Under the pieces are notes generated by a model. It was given only the letters and a program-made list of their open reading frames with translations. It ran no database searches and was not told where the DNA came from. Both the position numbers and the translations under genes were made by a program. Below are positions 1 to 6,424 of a DNA stretch of 7,849 nt, in pieces. This stretch comes from JAFTYR01 sp964571375. Lineage in GTDB: Bacteria > Pseudomonadota > Gammaproteobacteria > Burkholderiales > Burkholderiaceae_F. How positions within the stretch are numbered: position 1 is the stretch's first letter; each line of letters opens with the position of its first letter. Location of the stretch: contig CAZNBL010000061.1 of the NCBI GenBank assembly GCA_964571375.1, forward strand, positions 1 to 7,849, in the 5' to 3' direction.

Positions 1-993
1 GGTAAGAAGTTCGCCGAATCCTTCGACAAAGATACCGCCCACGAGAATATCGAAGAAATCGATAAACGCAGAACCGATGTTGATCGAGAAGACAAACATC
101 AGGTACATGACGAAGAGGAAAATCGGAATACCGAGCCAGCGGTTAAGTACGATACGGTCGAGCTTTTCGGTAAACGTCGAAACCACTTCGCCCCTGCGGG
201 TCATGGAGGCGGCCGCGACTTCGCTCACGAATTGATAGCGCACGTCTGCGACCGCAATATCAAGATCGCCCTGATAGGCTTCGACAAGTCTGCGGGTAAC
301 GGCGCGTGCATTTTCGAGATCGACGCCCTGCATGTAGTCCGTAATCGCATCGTCGCCTTCGAGCATCTGCTCGGCAATCCAATGCGGGCGGCTCACGCCC
401 TGACGGCCGAGGTCGCTGCCGATTTCACGGATTGCGCCGGTAATGTCTTCGGGGAAGCGGATCGGATTAAAGGGAATCTTCAAGCGGTCGAGTTCTTGGT
501 CGATCACCTTGCAGAGGTTTTCAAGACCGTTTTCGCGGGAAGCGACGATACCGACCACGGGAATACCGAGCTTGTCGGATAAAGAAGCGAGATTGATTTC
601 GATCTGATGGTCGCGTGCCACGTCAAGCATATTGACGGCAACGATCATCGGCACCTGCATCTCGATCAACTGCGTGGTGAGATAAAGGTTGCGCTCGAGA
701 TTGCTCGCATCGACGATATTGACGACGAGTTCGGCTTCGTCGAGCATGATGTAGTCGCGGGCGACCTTTTCGTCTTCGCTTGCCGCGGAACTCGGCTGCA
801 GAGAATAAATACCCGGCAGGTCGACAATCGTAATGTGTCGGCCGGCATAGTCGAATTCACCGCTCTTTTTTTCAACGGTAACGCCGGGCCAGTTGCCGAC
901 GATCTGATTGGAGCCGGTGAGCCCGTTAAACAGTGTGGTTTTGCCGCAGTTCGGGTTACCGACCACGCAAATCGTATTACGCACTTTTGCCAT
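1..993 (-). CDS. feoB: FeoB ferrous iron transporter, N-terminal part (cut by window edge)
   Basis: FeoB is the inner-membrane Fe(II) uptake protein, with a cytosolic GTPase domain fused to a transmembrane permease. The first 331 codons are present, against a usual total of about 750-800. The GTPase motifs are clear: G1 GNPNCGKT at residues 12-19, G3 DLPG at 58-61, G4 NMLD at 121-124, and a G5-like ASRENG near 151-156. A helical linker follows. The signature LDRIVLNRWLGIPIF begins near residue 278 and leads into the first membrane segment (about 290-303), then SAFIDFFD. The ATG at 993 lies 2 bases after the upstream feoA stop, and GGAG sits rather far upstream (14 bases), so translation is probably coupled to feoA. 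The frame is intact up to the window edge. The family call is secure; the C-terminal permease gates cannot be seen. Confidence 0.96.
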   Translation of the reverse strand, partial: MAKVRNTICVVGNPNCGKTTLFNGLTGSNQIVGNWPGVTVEKKSGEFDYAGRHITIVDLPGIYSLQPSSAASEDEKVARDYIMLDEAELVVNIVDASNLERNLYLTTQLIEMQVPMIVAVNMLDVARDHQIEINLASLSDKLGIPVVGIVASRENGLENLCKVIDQELDRLKIPFNPIRFPEDITGAIREIGSDLGRQGVSRPHWIAEQMLEGDDAITDYMQGVDLENARAVTRRLVEAYQGDLDIAVADVRYQFVSEVAAASMTRRGEVVSTFTEKLDRIVLNRWLGIPIFLFVMYLMFVFSINIGSAFIDFFDILVGGIFVEGFGELLT

Positions 994-995
994 GC

Positions 996-1226
996 TTAGC
1001 CCAGTTTCTCCACATTGAGAATCTTGATTTCTTCTTTTCTGACGCTGATATAAGAACCTCTCACCTTGATTTCGACCGGATCTCCCAAGGGAGCGACACG
1101 GGTTACTTCAAAGGCGGTGTTCGGCAGAACGCCGAATGCAAGGAGACGGCGGCGGTACTCGGGCAGACCCGGGTTATACGAAACGATTCGGCCCTTGTCG
1201 CCGGGATGCATATCTTTGAGCAGCAT
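996..1226 (-). CDS. feoA: FeoA family protein (second of two, next to feoB)
   Basis: This is a 76-residue cytosolic SH3-like FeoA protein, a partner needed for FeoB-dependent Fe(II) uptake. The fold signature is visible: a start of the type LLKDMHPGDKGRIV, then YRRRLLAFGVLPNTAFEV (residues 24-41), then the strand-rich PLGDPVEIKVRGSYISVRKEE (46-66). The start is well fixed. The ATG overlaps the previous stop (TAATG), and a strong AAGGAGG lies 7 bases upstream. The frame continues open upstream, but that extension overlaps the preceding feoA in another frame and has no family similarity. The overlap at its start and the 2-base gap to feoB at its end indicate one cotranscribed, translationally coupled unit. 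It is short even for FeoA but complete. Confidence 0.93.
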   Translation of the reverse strand: MLLKDMHPGDKGRIVSYNPGLPEYRRRLLAFGVLPNTAFEVTRVAPLGDPVEIKVRGSYISVRKEEIKILNVEKLG

Positions 1227-1492
1227 TATCGGGCCTCCTTGGTATGAGCCTTCAGCACGAGAATTTCTTCTGCGATGTGTCCGGCAATTGCAATATGCGC
1301 GTCGTTCACAGCAACGACAACCGGACCCGACAGAGTGGTCTGAGAAACGGTGACGGGCATACCCGTCATCACGCCGAGGTTCTTCAGGCGTTGAATTTCC
1401 TGCTCCGGAACGGCACCCCATTTGACGAGCGTGCAGCTCTCACCCTCTCCGATATCGGAGAGTCTGACAGTCGATGTAAGTTCTTTATCCAT
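1226..1492 (-). CDS. feoA: FeoA family protein (first of two)
   Basis: This is an 88-residue FeoA-domain protein and the first gene of the feo operon. The FeoA pattern is seen in LSDIGEGESCTLVKWG (residues 11-26), EIQRLKNLGVMTGMPVTV (32-49) and the late strands GPVVVAVNDAHIAIA then EEILVL (56-80). It is clearly diverged from the second FeoA, so this is not a recent duplication; the two may have different roles, for example one binding FeoB and one regulatory. I chose ATG 1492 because homology starts soon after it. The frame is open up to 1564, but that ATG falls inside a Fur-box-like dyad and its added residues look unrelated. No good Shine-Dalgarno precedes 1492, which leaves the start slightly uncertain. 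Confidence 0.88.
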   Translation of the reverse strand: MDKELTSTVRLSDIGEGESCTLVKWGAVPEQEIQRLKNLGVMTGMPVTVSQTTLSGPVVVAVNDAHIAIAGHIAEEILVLKAHTKEAR

Positions 1493-1514
1493 AGGGGCGG
1501 TCCGGAATATTTCT

Positions 1515-1539
1515 GATCCGCTCAATAACAGTGCGGATC
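1515..1539 (-). promoter_or_regulatory. Hairpin in the feoA leader
   Basis: A perfect 7-bp inverted repeat, GATCCGC (1515-1521) and GCGGATC (1533-1539), encloses an 11-base loop. It ends 22 bases before the first feoA start codon, in a leader that lacks a recognisable Shine-Dalgarno. It could be a leader RNA structure or an operator dyad. It has no U-tract, so it is not a typical terminator. The structure is visible; its function is inferred. Confidence 0.35.
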
Positions 1540-1541
1540 CA

Positions 1542-1596
1542 ATTGTAAATAAGAATACAAACAATAACGATTATCGTTTGTCGGCCGCATATTATA
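1542..1596 (-). promoter_or_regulatory. Candidate feo operon promoter region
   Basis: Two -10 candidates are seen on the minus strand. TATAAT at 1596-1591 is a perfect hexamer, but its -35 region is weak and falls in the hairpin downstream of the peptidase gene. TACAAT at 1547-1542 has a poor -35 (TCGTTA, 1570-1565) at 17-base spacing. In the second case the Fur-like dyad would cover the -35 element; in the first it would cover the early transcribed region. Either layout suits repression. The sequence does not decide between them. Confidence 0.45.
1559..1579 (-). promoter_or_regulatory. Fur-box-like operator upstream of feo
   Basis: On the minus strand the 21-mer reads AAACGATAATCGTTATTGTTT, an AT-rich dyad in which 8 of 10 position pairs are complementary. 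Its core CGATAATCGTTATTG matches the 7-1-7 Fur consensus TGATAATNATTATCA at 10 of 14 defined positions. It lies 67 bases upstream of the first feoA start and next to both candidate -10 elements. Ferrous transport operons are classic Fur targets, so iron-dependent repression is the natural reading; binding is inferred. Confidence 0.6.
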
Positions 1597-1628
1597 ACGG
1601 CGGCGCCCGTAATTGGACAGCCGCCGTT
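1596..1628 (-). terminator. Terminator-like hairpin after the M16 peptidase gene
   Basis: A perfect 9-bp GC-rich stem, AACGGCGGC (1596-1604) with GCCGCCGTT (1620-1628), has a 15-base loop and begins 9 bases after the peptidase stop. Downstream on the minus strand comes TATAATATGCGG, with no real U-run, so it is a weak intrinsic terminator or an mRNA 3' end stabiliser. Its distal arm overlaps the first base of the TATAAT that may serve the feo promoter. Confidence 0.5.
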
Positions 1629-1637
1629 CGGATGAGA

Positions 1638-4370
1638 TTACTTAGAGGTGATTTTGGACTGATCGCCCGCAAGAACCCAGGTGATTTCTTCGGGTTTGAT
1701 GTACTTGCGGAGCGCCTTGTTGACGTCTTCGGTCGTCAGAGCCTGAATCTTCTCTTCGATCCCCTTGCTGAAGGTCCAGTCGCGGCCTTCCTTCATCTTG
1801 AGCATCCAGCTTCTGGCAACGAGATTGTCCTGAGCGCGGGAAAGTTCCTTGGCTTCGAGGAATCCCTTCTTGGCTTCAAGAACTTCCTGATCGGTAAAGC
1901 CGTCTCTGACAGCCTGAGCGATCACGTCCTTGGCACTCGCCTCGGCCTGCAGAAGGTTCTGGGGAGCCACGATCGCACGGAAGCGGAAGCTGCCGTCGTT
2001 ACCGTCGCTCGGAATCATGACGCTTGAGCCCGCGCCGTACGAGAGACCTTCCTGCTGTCTTAAGCGTTCGATCAGGCGGTTGGAAAGGCCGGTGCCGCCG
2101 CCCAAAATCCAGTTGGCGATCATCAGAGCCGGTGCATCCGCATCGGTGTCTTTAATCGCAAAGACGCTGCGGGCGAGAATGTTGGCGTTTTCCTTTTCAG
2201 GCGCGTCGATCACGATGCGGGTTGCCTTCACCGGACGGTATTCCTTGGTGATGCGCTGATAGGGAACCGTGCTTTCGGCTTCGGCAAAGTGTCTGCGGAT
2301 CACTTCTTCGGCCGCTGCGGCGTCAAAGTCGCCGACGATTGCGATCTGGCCGCGGCCGGTTGCCATATAACGCTTATGGAAGTCTCTCACCTCTTCAATT
2401 TTGAGGTTCTGCACTTCGCTCATCGCATCCTTGATGCTCGAGACGTGACGGATATCGCCCTTCGGATAAGTATTGAAGTGCTGAGAAATCGCATCGGCTG
2501 CAAGAGCGTCCGGATTGTCGAGCTGGCTCTGCGTCATCACGATAATCTGCTTTTTGAGATTATCGAATTCGCTTTCGGGGAAAGCTGCGCCCTTCCAGAG
2601 ACCGGCAACAAGTTCAAGGGCGGCGGGAAGATTGTCCGCTGTAGTCACAAAGCCGCTTGCGCCGCCGTCCATCTTAAGCTGAGTCATCGCGTCGTCGATC
2701 TCTTCGCGGCTCATCTTATCGGTACCGCGCGTGAGCATCGCCGTCGTGATCTTTTCGCACTGATCCTTGCCGAAGAGGTTTTCGGCGTTGCCGTAATCGA
2801 AGTTCATGGAAACGGTGACGGTCTTGCCGCGGGTCTTCTTCGGCAGCAGTGCGACTTCAAGATTGCCGAGGGTAAGGCGTCGTGTTCTCTCGTTTAAGTT
2901 GTCGTAGCTTGCGTCAAAGGCTTCGACCACGTCGCCATCGGTCTTCGGAGTGTAAGTAGCGAGCAGTTCTTCTGCGCTCGGAGCGGCACCGATTTCGGCG
3001 CGCTTGGGCTTATCCTCAGGAATAAAGACGCCGACCACGCGGTTGTCGCGGACGAAGTAGCGGGAAGCGGCGGCGTCCGCATCCTGCGGTGTAACGCCTT
3101 CCATGCGGTCGCGGATATAGAAGAAGAGTCTCCAGTCACCCAAAGCGATGAATTCGGAAAGACCGATACCGAAATCCTGCGGGTCGGCCAGCATGCGCTC
3201 GTAGGATGTGGCGTTCTCTACTTTAAATCGGGTGAGTTCCTTTTCGCTCATCGGTTCTTTGACGAGCGAATTTTCAATGGTGTCGACCAGAACGTCGCGG
3301 ACCTTTTCAATCGATTCGCCCTTCTTGACGACGGCACCGAACATCACATAACCCGGCTTTTCGGCGGCAATCGCATAGCCGTAGACGTTGGTGGCAAGAC
3401 CGCTCTTAACCAGAGCGTTGTAGAGCCGGCCGCTCGGTGTATCGGTAAGCACATTGACCGCGGCGTCGATCGCAGCCATATCCTGATGCAGTGCGCTCGG
3501 AATGCGGTATGCGACAGAAATCAGCTGGCTTTCGCCTCTGCGGCGGATCTCAAAATAGCGTTCGCCGTCGGCCGTGGGTTCCACAGTCCATTCAGCCGGC
3601 AGTTTTTCCTTCGGATTTTCAATACCGCCGAAGTTTTCGGCGATAAGCGAGAGTGTCTTGGCTACATCGAACTTGCCGCTCACGGTCAGAACGGCATTGT
3701 CCGGACGGTAGTAGCGGTGATAGAAGTTCTGCAGGTTTTCGATTTCGACGTTTTCGATGTCGCTGCGGTTGCCGATCGTGCTCTTGCCGTAGTTGTGCCA
3801 GTCGTAAATCACCGACTGCATGCGCTTCATCATGACGCGCGCCGGGCTGTTTTCACCGAGCTCGAACTCGTTGCGCACGACGCTCATTTCGCTGTCGAGG
3901 TCTTTTTTCGCAATAAAGGAATTGCGCATCGCGTCGGCACTCCAGCCGAGCGCCCAGGCAAGGTTGTCTTCGGTAGCGTTGAACGATACGAAATAATTTG
4001 TACGATCCAACCATGTGGAGCCGTTCATCGTAAAGCCGCGGCGGGTAAATTCCTTGGTCGGATCCGGATAGTTCTTGCTGCCCTTGAACATCAAGTGTTC
4101 CAGAAGATGCGCCATACCGGTTTCGCCGTAGTTTTCATGGCGGGAGCCGACCAGATAAGTCATATTGACCGTCGTCGTTGCCTTGGAAGCATCTGGGAAA
4201 AGTACGACTCTCAGACCGTTGGCAAGACGGTATTCCGTAATACCCTCGATTGTTGCTGCCTGAGTGACGTTTGCCGGCAGTACGGCTGTCGGTACCTGGG
4301 CGACGGCAGCGCCCGCAGTCATCGCAGCGGCTACACAAGTTGCAGCCGCAATTTTCTTTACGTTCTTCAT
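1638..4370 (-). CDS. Secreted M16 family zinc metallopeptidase (PqqL/insulinase-like, two-half form)
   Basis: This is a 910-residue zinc endopeptidase predicted to act in the periplasm. The N-terminus MKNVKKIAAATCVAAA ending AVA|Q (cut after residue 24) is a typical Sec signal peptide. The inverted zinc motif HLLEH lies at residues 88-92, with the third ligand Glu at about 168 (VVRNE), 76 residues after the second His. The C-terminal half (about 500-910) is a second M16 pair without HxxEH, but it keeps the substrate-binding Arg771/Tyr778 pair (LR..EGLSY) with the 7-residue spacing known from insulinase. This indicates an intact single-chain clamshell enzyme, close in length to E. coli PqqL. 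I chose ATG 4370 because AAGG lies 4 bases upstream and the signal peptide then starts with a charged n-region; a TTG at 4385 would add five residues. The next genes on the same strand are feoAAB. The natural substrate is unknown. Confidence 0.93.
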   Translation of the reverse strand: MKNVKKIAAATCVAAAMTAGAAVAQVPTAVLPANVTQAATIEGITEYRLANGLRVVLFPDASKATTTVNMTYLVGSRHENYGETGMAHLLEHLMFKGSKNYPDPTKEFTRRGFTMNGSTWLDRTNYFVSFNATEDNLAWALGWSADAMRNSFIAKKDLDSEMSVVRNEFELGENSPARVMMKRMQSVIYDWHNYGKSTIGNRSDIENVEIENLQNFYHRYYRPDNAVLTVSGKFDVAKTLSLIAENFGGIENPKEKLPAEWTVEPTADGERYFEIRRRGESQLISVAYRIPSALHQDMAAIDAAVNVLTDTPSGRLYNALVKSGLATNVYGYAIAAEKPGYVMFGAVVKKGESIEKVRDVLVDTIENSLVKEPMSEKELTRFKVENATSYERMLADPQDFGIGLSEFIALGDWRLFFYIRDRMEGVTPQDADAAASRYFVRDNRVVGVFIPEDKPKRAEIGAAPSAEELLATYTPKTDGDVVEAFDASYDNLNERTRRLTLGNLEVALLPKKTRGKTVTVSMNFDYGNAENLFGKDQCEKITTAMLTRGTDKMSREEIDDAMTQLKMDGGASGFVTTADNLPAALELVAGLWKGAAFPESEFDNLKKQIIVMTQSQLDNPDALAADAISQHFNTYPKGDIRHVSSIKDAMSEVQNLKIEEVRDFHKRYMATGRGQIAIVGDFDAAAAEEVIRRHFAEAESTVPYQRITKEYRPVKATRIVIDAPEKENANILARSVFAIKDTDADAPALMIANWILGGGTGLSNRLIERLRQQEGLSYGAGSSVMIPSDGNDGSFRFRAIVAPQNLLQAEASAKDVIAQAVRDGFTDQEVLEAKKGFLEAKELSRAQDNLVARSWMLKMKEGRDWTFSKGIEEKIQALTTEDVNKALRKYIKPEEITWVLAGDQSKITSK

Positions 4371-4611
4371 AAAACCTTGGACCAAAGAAAAATTAAGTCT
4401 GCCGAGAATACCCTTTTCTCGGTTATCGGGTGCTTAAGGGAAAAGAAATTAAACAATTCGGAAGAATCGGACATAAAAAAACGTCCGCAAAACAGGAAAG
4501 ATGAGCGTATTCCCTAGGTGTAAGTTTTTGAGTTTACGCCTTGATTTAACAAATTTTTCATTTTTTTGTAGAATTTTCGTTTGCTATTTTTGACGGTTTT
4601 ACGAGGGTATT
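4371..4611. other. Divergent intergenic region with several dyads
   Basis: This 241-base AT-rich gap separates the start of the peptidase (minus) from yciB (plus). It holds three inverted repeats. CCGAGAA/TTCTCGG (4402-4408 with 4416-4422) lies in the peptidase leader. CGGAC/GTCCG encloses an A-rich loop (about 4478-4497). GGTGTAA/TTACGCC (4517-4523 with 4534-4540, one G-U pair) lies just upstream of the yciB promoter. I found no convincing promoter for the peptidase and no credible small gene here. The dyads may be operators or leader structures. Confidence 0.5.
4546..4574 (+). promoter_or_regulatory. Predicted sigma-70 promoter for yciB-bolA
   Basis: TTAACA (4546-4551, 5 of 6 to TTGACA) and TAGAAT (4569-4574, 5 of 6 to TATAAT) are separated by exactly 17 bases rich in T. 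The expected transcript start is near 4581, giving a leader of about 30 bases before the TTG start of yciB. Confidence 0.65.
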
Positions 4612-5211
4612 TTGAAGCTTTTATATGACCTGCTGCCGGTAATTCTCTTTTTCGGCACATTCAAATTCGCGCAATCCGATGCCGCGGGCGCCGCTTCGCT
4701 CTGCAATCAATGGCTCGGAGGCGGATTTGACCCTGCCCAGGCACCGGTCATCTGCGCTACGGCCGTTGCGATTACCGCAACCCTGATTCAGATCCTTTCC
4801 ATGGCAATCCGCGGTAAGAAAATCGAACCGATGCTCTGGATTTCCGCCGCCGTCATTTTGGTCTTCGGCTCTCTGACGATCTGGCTTCACAACGAAATGT
4901 TCATCAAGTGGAAGCCCACCATCCTTTACTGGATCTTCTCCGTCATTCTGATCGGCGGACATTTCACCGGCAGAAACTTCATCGAAATGCTTCTCGGCAA
5001 GCAGATGCAGCTGCCGCGTCATGCCTGGACCAACCTGCTTTATGCCTGGATCGCCTTCTTTATCGTGACCGGCATCATCAATATCGCAGTCGCCTACAGC
5101 TTCTCTACGGACACCTGGGTGAACTTCAAGCTCTTCGGCCTGATGGGTCTTACCCTTGCCTTTACCGTAGGCATGGGCGTCTACGTATCGAAATACATTA
5201 AAAACGATTAA
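4612..5211 (+). CDS. yciB: YciB / intracellular septation protein A family membrane protein
   Basis: This is a 199-residue inner-membrane protein of the septation protein A (YciB/IspZ) family, linked to cell envelope and division-site synthesis. About six membrane segments are visible: residues 3-20, 44-66, 73-92, 102-120, 143-165 and 173-193. Family hallmarks are the N-terminal KLLYDLLPVILFF and the central FIKWKPTILYWIF (97-109). It is about 20 residues longer than E. coli YciB, largely through the loop at about residues 21-43. The start is TTG 4612, supported by GAGGG 4 bases upstream and by the N-terminal family motif beginning exactly there. It is followed 25 bases later by bolA and probably shares a transcript with it. 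The family is confident; the molecular activity is not well defined. Confidence 0.93.
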   Translation: MKLLYDLLPVILFFGTFKFAQSDAAGAASLCNQWLGGGFDPAQAPVICATAVAITATLIQILSMAIRGKKIEPMLWISAAVILVFGSLTIWLHNEMFIKWKPTILYWIFSVILIGGHFTGRNFIEMLLGKQMQLPRHAWTNLLYAWIAFFIVTGIINIAVAYSFSTDTWVNFKLFGLMGLTLAFTVGMGVYVSKYIKND

Positions 5212-5236
5212 AACAATACTTACAGGGGATTTTAAA

Positions 5237-5512
5237 GTGAGTCACACTCCGACATTAGAGCGCATTCAGTCTGCTGTAGAGCCGCTCTTTCCGATCGAGC
5301 TGCGTTTTACCGAGCTCAACAACCAGCCGGGCGGCAACGCCCACATCACCAAGGGCGCTCTCTATCACCTCTTCATCATCGCACGCCGCTTCGAAGGCAT
5401 GCCGAGAGTCGAACGCCACCGTATCGTCTACGAATACTTAAAGCCTTTCATCGGCCACGGTGTTCATTCGATCAATATGACACTTCTTGCACCGAGCGAA
5501 TCCCGTCATTGA
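5237..5512 (+). CDS. bolA: BolA family protein
   Basis: This is a 91-residue BolA-type protein. BolA proteins work with monothiol glutaredoxins in iron-sulfur cluster or iron handling, and in some bacteria affect transcription and cell shape. The sequence shows the class II KH-like fold pattern: an N-terminal helix, ELRFTEL (21-27), the variable loop with His36, LYHLFIIARRFEGM (42-55), then VERHRIVYEYL (58-68) with the characteristic RHR.VY, and the conserved late His77 in VHSINM. The start is GTG 5237, with AGGGG about 9 bases upstream. It lies between yciB and a secreted folding factor, an order often seen in Betaproteobacteria. It could act as BolA proper or as an IbaG-like relative; the sequence alone does not decide. 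Confidence 0.93.
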   Translation: MSHTPTLERIQSAVEPLFPIELRFTELNNQPGGNAHITKGALYHLFIIARRFEGMPRVERHRIVYEYLKPFIGHGVHSINMTLLAPSESRH

Positions 5513-5536
5513 TTTCGCCCCCGGGCTCGGTACAAT
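5509..5536 (+). promoter_or_regulatory. Predicted sigma-70 promoter for the PpiC-like gene
   Basis: TTGATT (5509-5514, TTGA conserved) and TACAAT (5531-5536, 5 of 6) are 16 bases apart. The -35 overlaps the bolA stop codon. The expected start is near 5543, leaving a short leader of about 24 bases that contains the GGAGAAG ribosome site (5552-5558). The gene may thus be expressed both from here and by readthrough from yciB-bolA. Confidence 0.6.
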
Positions 5537-5566
5537 CAAGGCATTCTTTTCGGAGAAGACAATCAA

Positions 5567-6346
5567 ATGAAAAAAATTCTTATCGCAGCTGTCGGTGCCG
5601 CCGTCAGCATGAACGTCTTTGCCCAGGCCGCGCTTAACGTCAACGGAAAGGTCATTTCCGCTCAGGAACAGCGTCAGGTCATGCAGGCCCTGGAAAAACA
5701 GGGTGTTACGGATGCCGATCAGCGCCTTGCCCTTGCCCGCGAACATCTGATCACTCAGACTCTTATCAATCAGGAAGCCGCCAAGCAGAAAGTCTCTTCG
5801 GATCCTGCGGTAAAAATGAAGCTTGCCGCCCAGAGAACCGAACTTCTCAAAAACGAACTCGTGCGCCACAAGCTCACGAAGAGCCCGGTAACCGAAGCTG
5901 AAGCCAAGAAGGTGTACGAGCAGTTCAAGAAGCAGTACAACCCGAACGAAGTCAAGATTCAGCATCTCGTCGTCAAGAGCGAAGCCGAAGCCAAGAAGAT
6001 CATTGAGAAGGTTAAGGACGGCGACAGCCTTGCAGATATCGCCAAGGATAAGAAGATCGATCAGAAGGTCGATCAGCCCTTCGTCCATGTGAGCCAGATT
6101 GCCATCCCGGGATTGGCCGACGCCATCATGGCGCTCGACAAGGGTCAGGTCCGCCCGATTCCGTTCAAGAGCCAGCTCGGCTACCACGTGATCAAGCTCG
6201 TGGACAAGCGTACCGTCGAAGCTCCGGCCTTCAGTAAGGTCAAGCCCCAGATGGAGCAGCTCGCCGCTCAGAAAAAGGCTCAGGAATATCTGAGTTCTCT
6301 GGCTAAGAACGCCAAGATTTCCGAAGTTCCTGCCAAGAAGAAGTAA
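5567..6346 (+). CDS. Periplasmic SurA/PpiC-type peptidylprolyl isomerase-like folding factor
   Basis: This 259-residue exported protein resembles SurA/PrsA/PpiC folding factors, which assist folding of envelope proteins by chaperone and often prolyl isomerase action. MKKILIAAVGAAVSMNVFA is a signal peptide, cut after residue 19 (VFA|QA). Residues 22-125 form a helical SurA-N-like chaperone region (AREHLITQTLINQEA at 57-71). Residues 129-215 form a parvulin-like domain with the opening IQHLVVK (His133), the KGQV turn near 192-195, and the closing LGYHVIKLVDKR (His207). The usual GGDLG loop is not recognisable, so isomerase activity is doubtful. The Lys-rich C-terminus ends AKKK. GGAGAAG about 8 bases before the ATG gives a strong ribosome site, and a terminator follows the stop. 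Confidence 0.9.
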   Translation: MKKILIAAVGAAVSMNVFAQAALNVNGKVISAQEQRQVMQALEKQGVTDADQRLALAREHLITQTLINQEAAKQKVSSDPAVKMKLAAQRTELLKNELVRHKLTKSPVTEAEAKKVYEQFKKQYNPNEVKIQHLVVKSEAEAKKIIEKVKDGDSLADIAKDKKIDQKVDQPFVHVSQIAIPGLADAIMALDKGQVRPIPFKSQLGYHVIKLVDKRTVEAPAFSKVKPQMEQLAAQKKAQEYLSSLAKNAKISEVPAKKK

Positions 6347-6355
6347 TGACAGATG

Positions 6356-6380
6356 AAAGCGGCTCAAAGCAGCCGCTTTT
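6356..6380 (+). terminator. Rho-independent terminator after the PpiC-like gene
   Basis: A perfect 9-bp stem, AAAGCGGCT (6356-6364) with AGCCGCTTT (6371-6379), has a 6-base loop and is followed by a T-rich run (TTTTACTTTGTTTG). It begins 9 bases after the stop codon and separates the housekeeping block from the downstream ABC transporter genes. Confidence 0.88.
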
Positions 6381-6424
6381 ACTTTGTTTGCCGACCGAAA
6401 ACGGCGGCATTGACACCCGATACC

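Noticed and set aside
232..999. Plus-strand open frames opposite feoB
   Set aside because: They are antisense to clear FeoB GTPase motifs and have no recognisable domain.
1493..1564. N-terminal extension of the first FeoA from the ATG at 1564
   Set aside because: The ATG lies within the Fur-like dyad, and the added residues do not resemble FeoA; ATG 1492 fits the usual family length.
4478..4497. A-rich loop dyad as a terminator
   Set aside because: The 5-bp stem is short, the A/T run lies in the loop rather than after the stem, and no gene ends nearby on either strand.
3486..4517. Long plus-strand open frame (343 codons) antisense to the M16 peptidase
   Set aside because: It is the mirror of a well-supported peptidase reading frame. 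Its protein has no family features, and it lacks a convincing ribosome site.
6353..6424. N-terminal extension of the binding protein from the ATG at 6353
   Set aside because: It would start inside the terminator stem region and place 24 residues before a normal signal peptide beginning at 6425.
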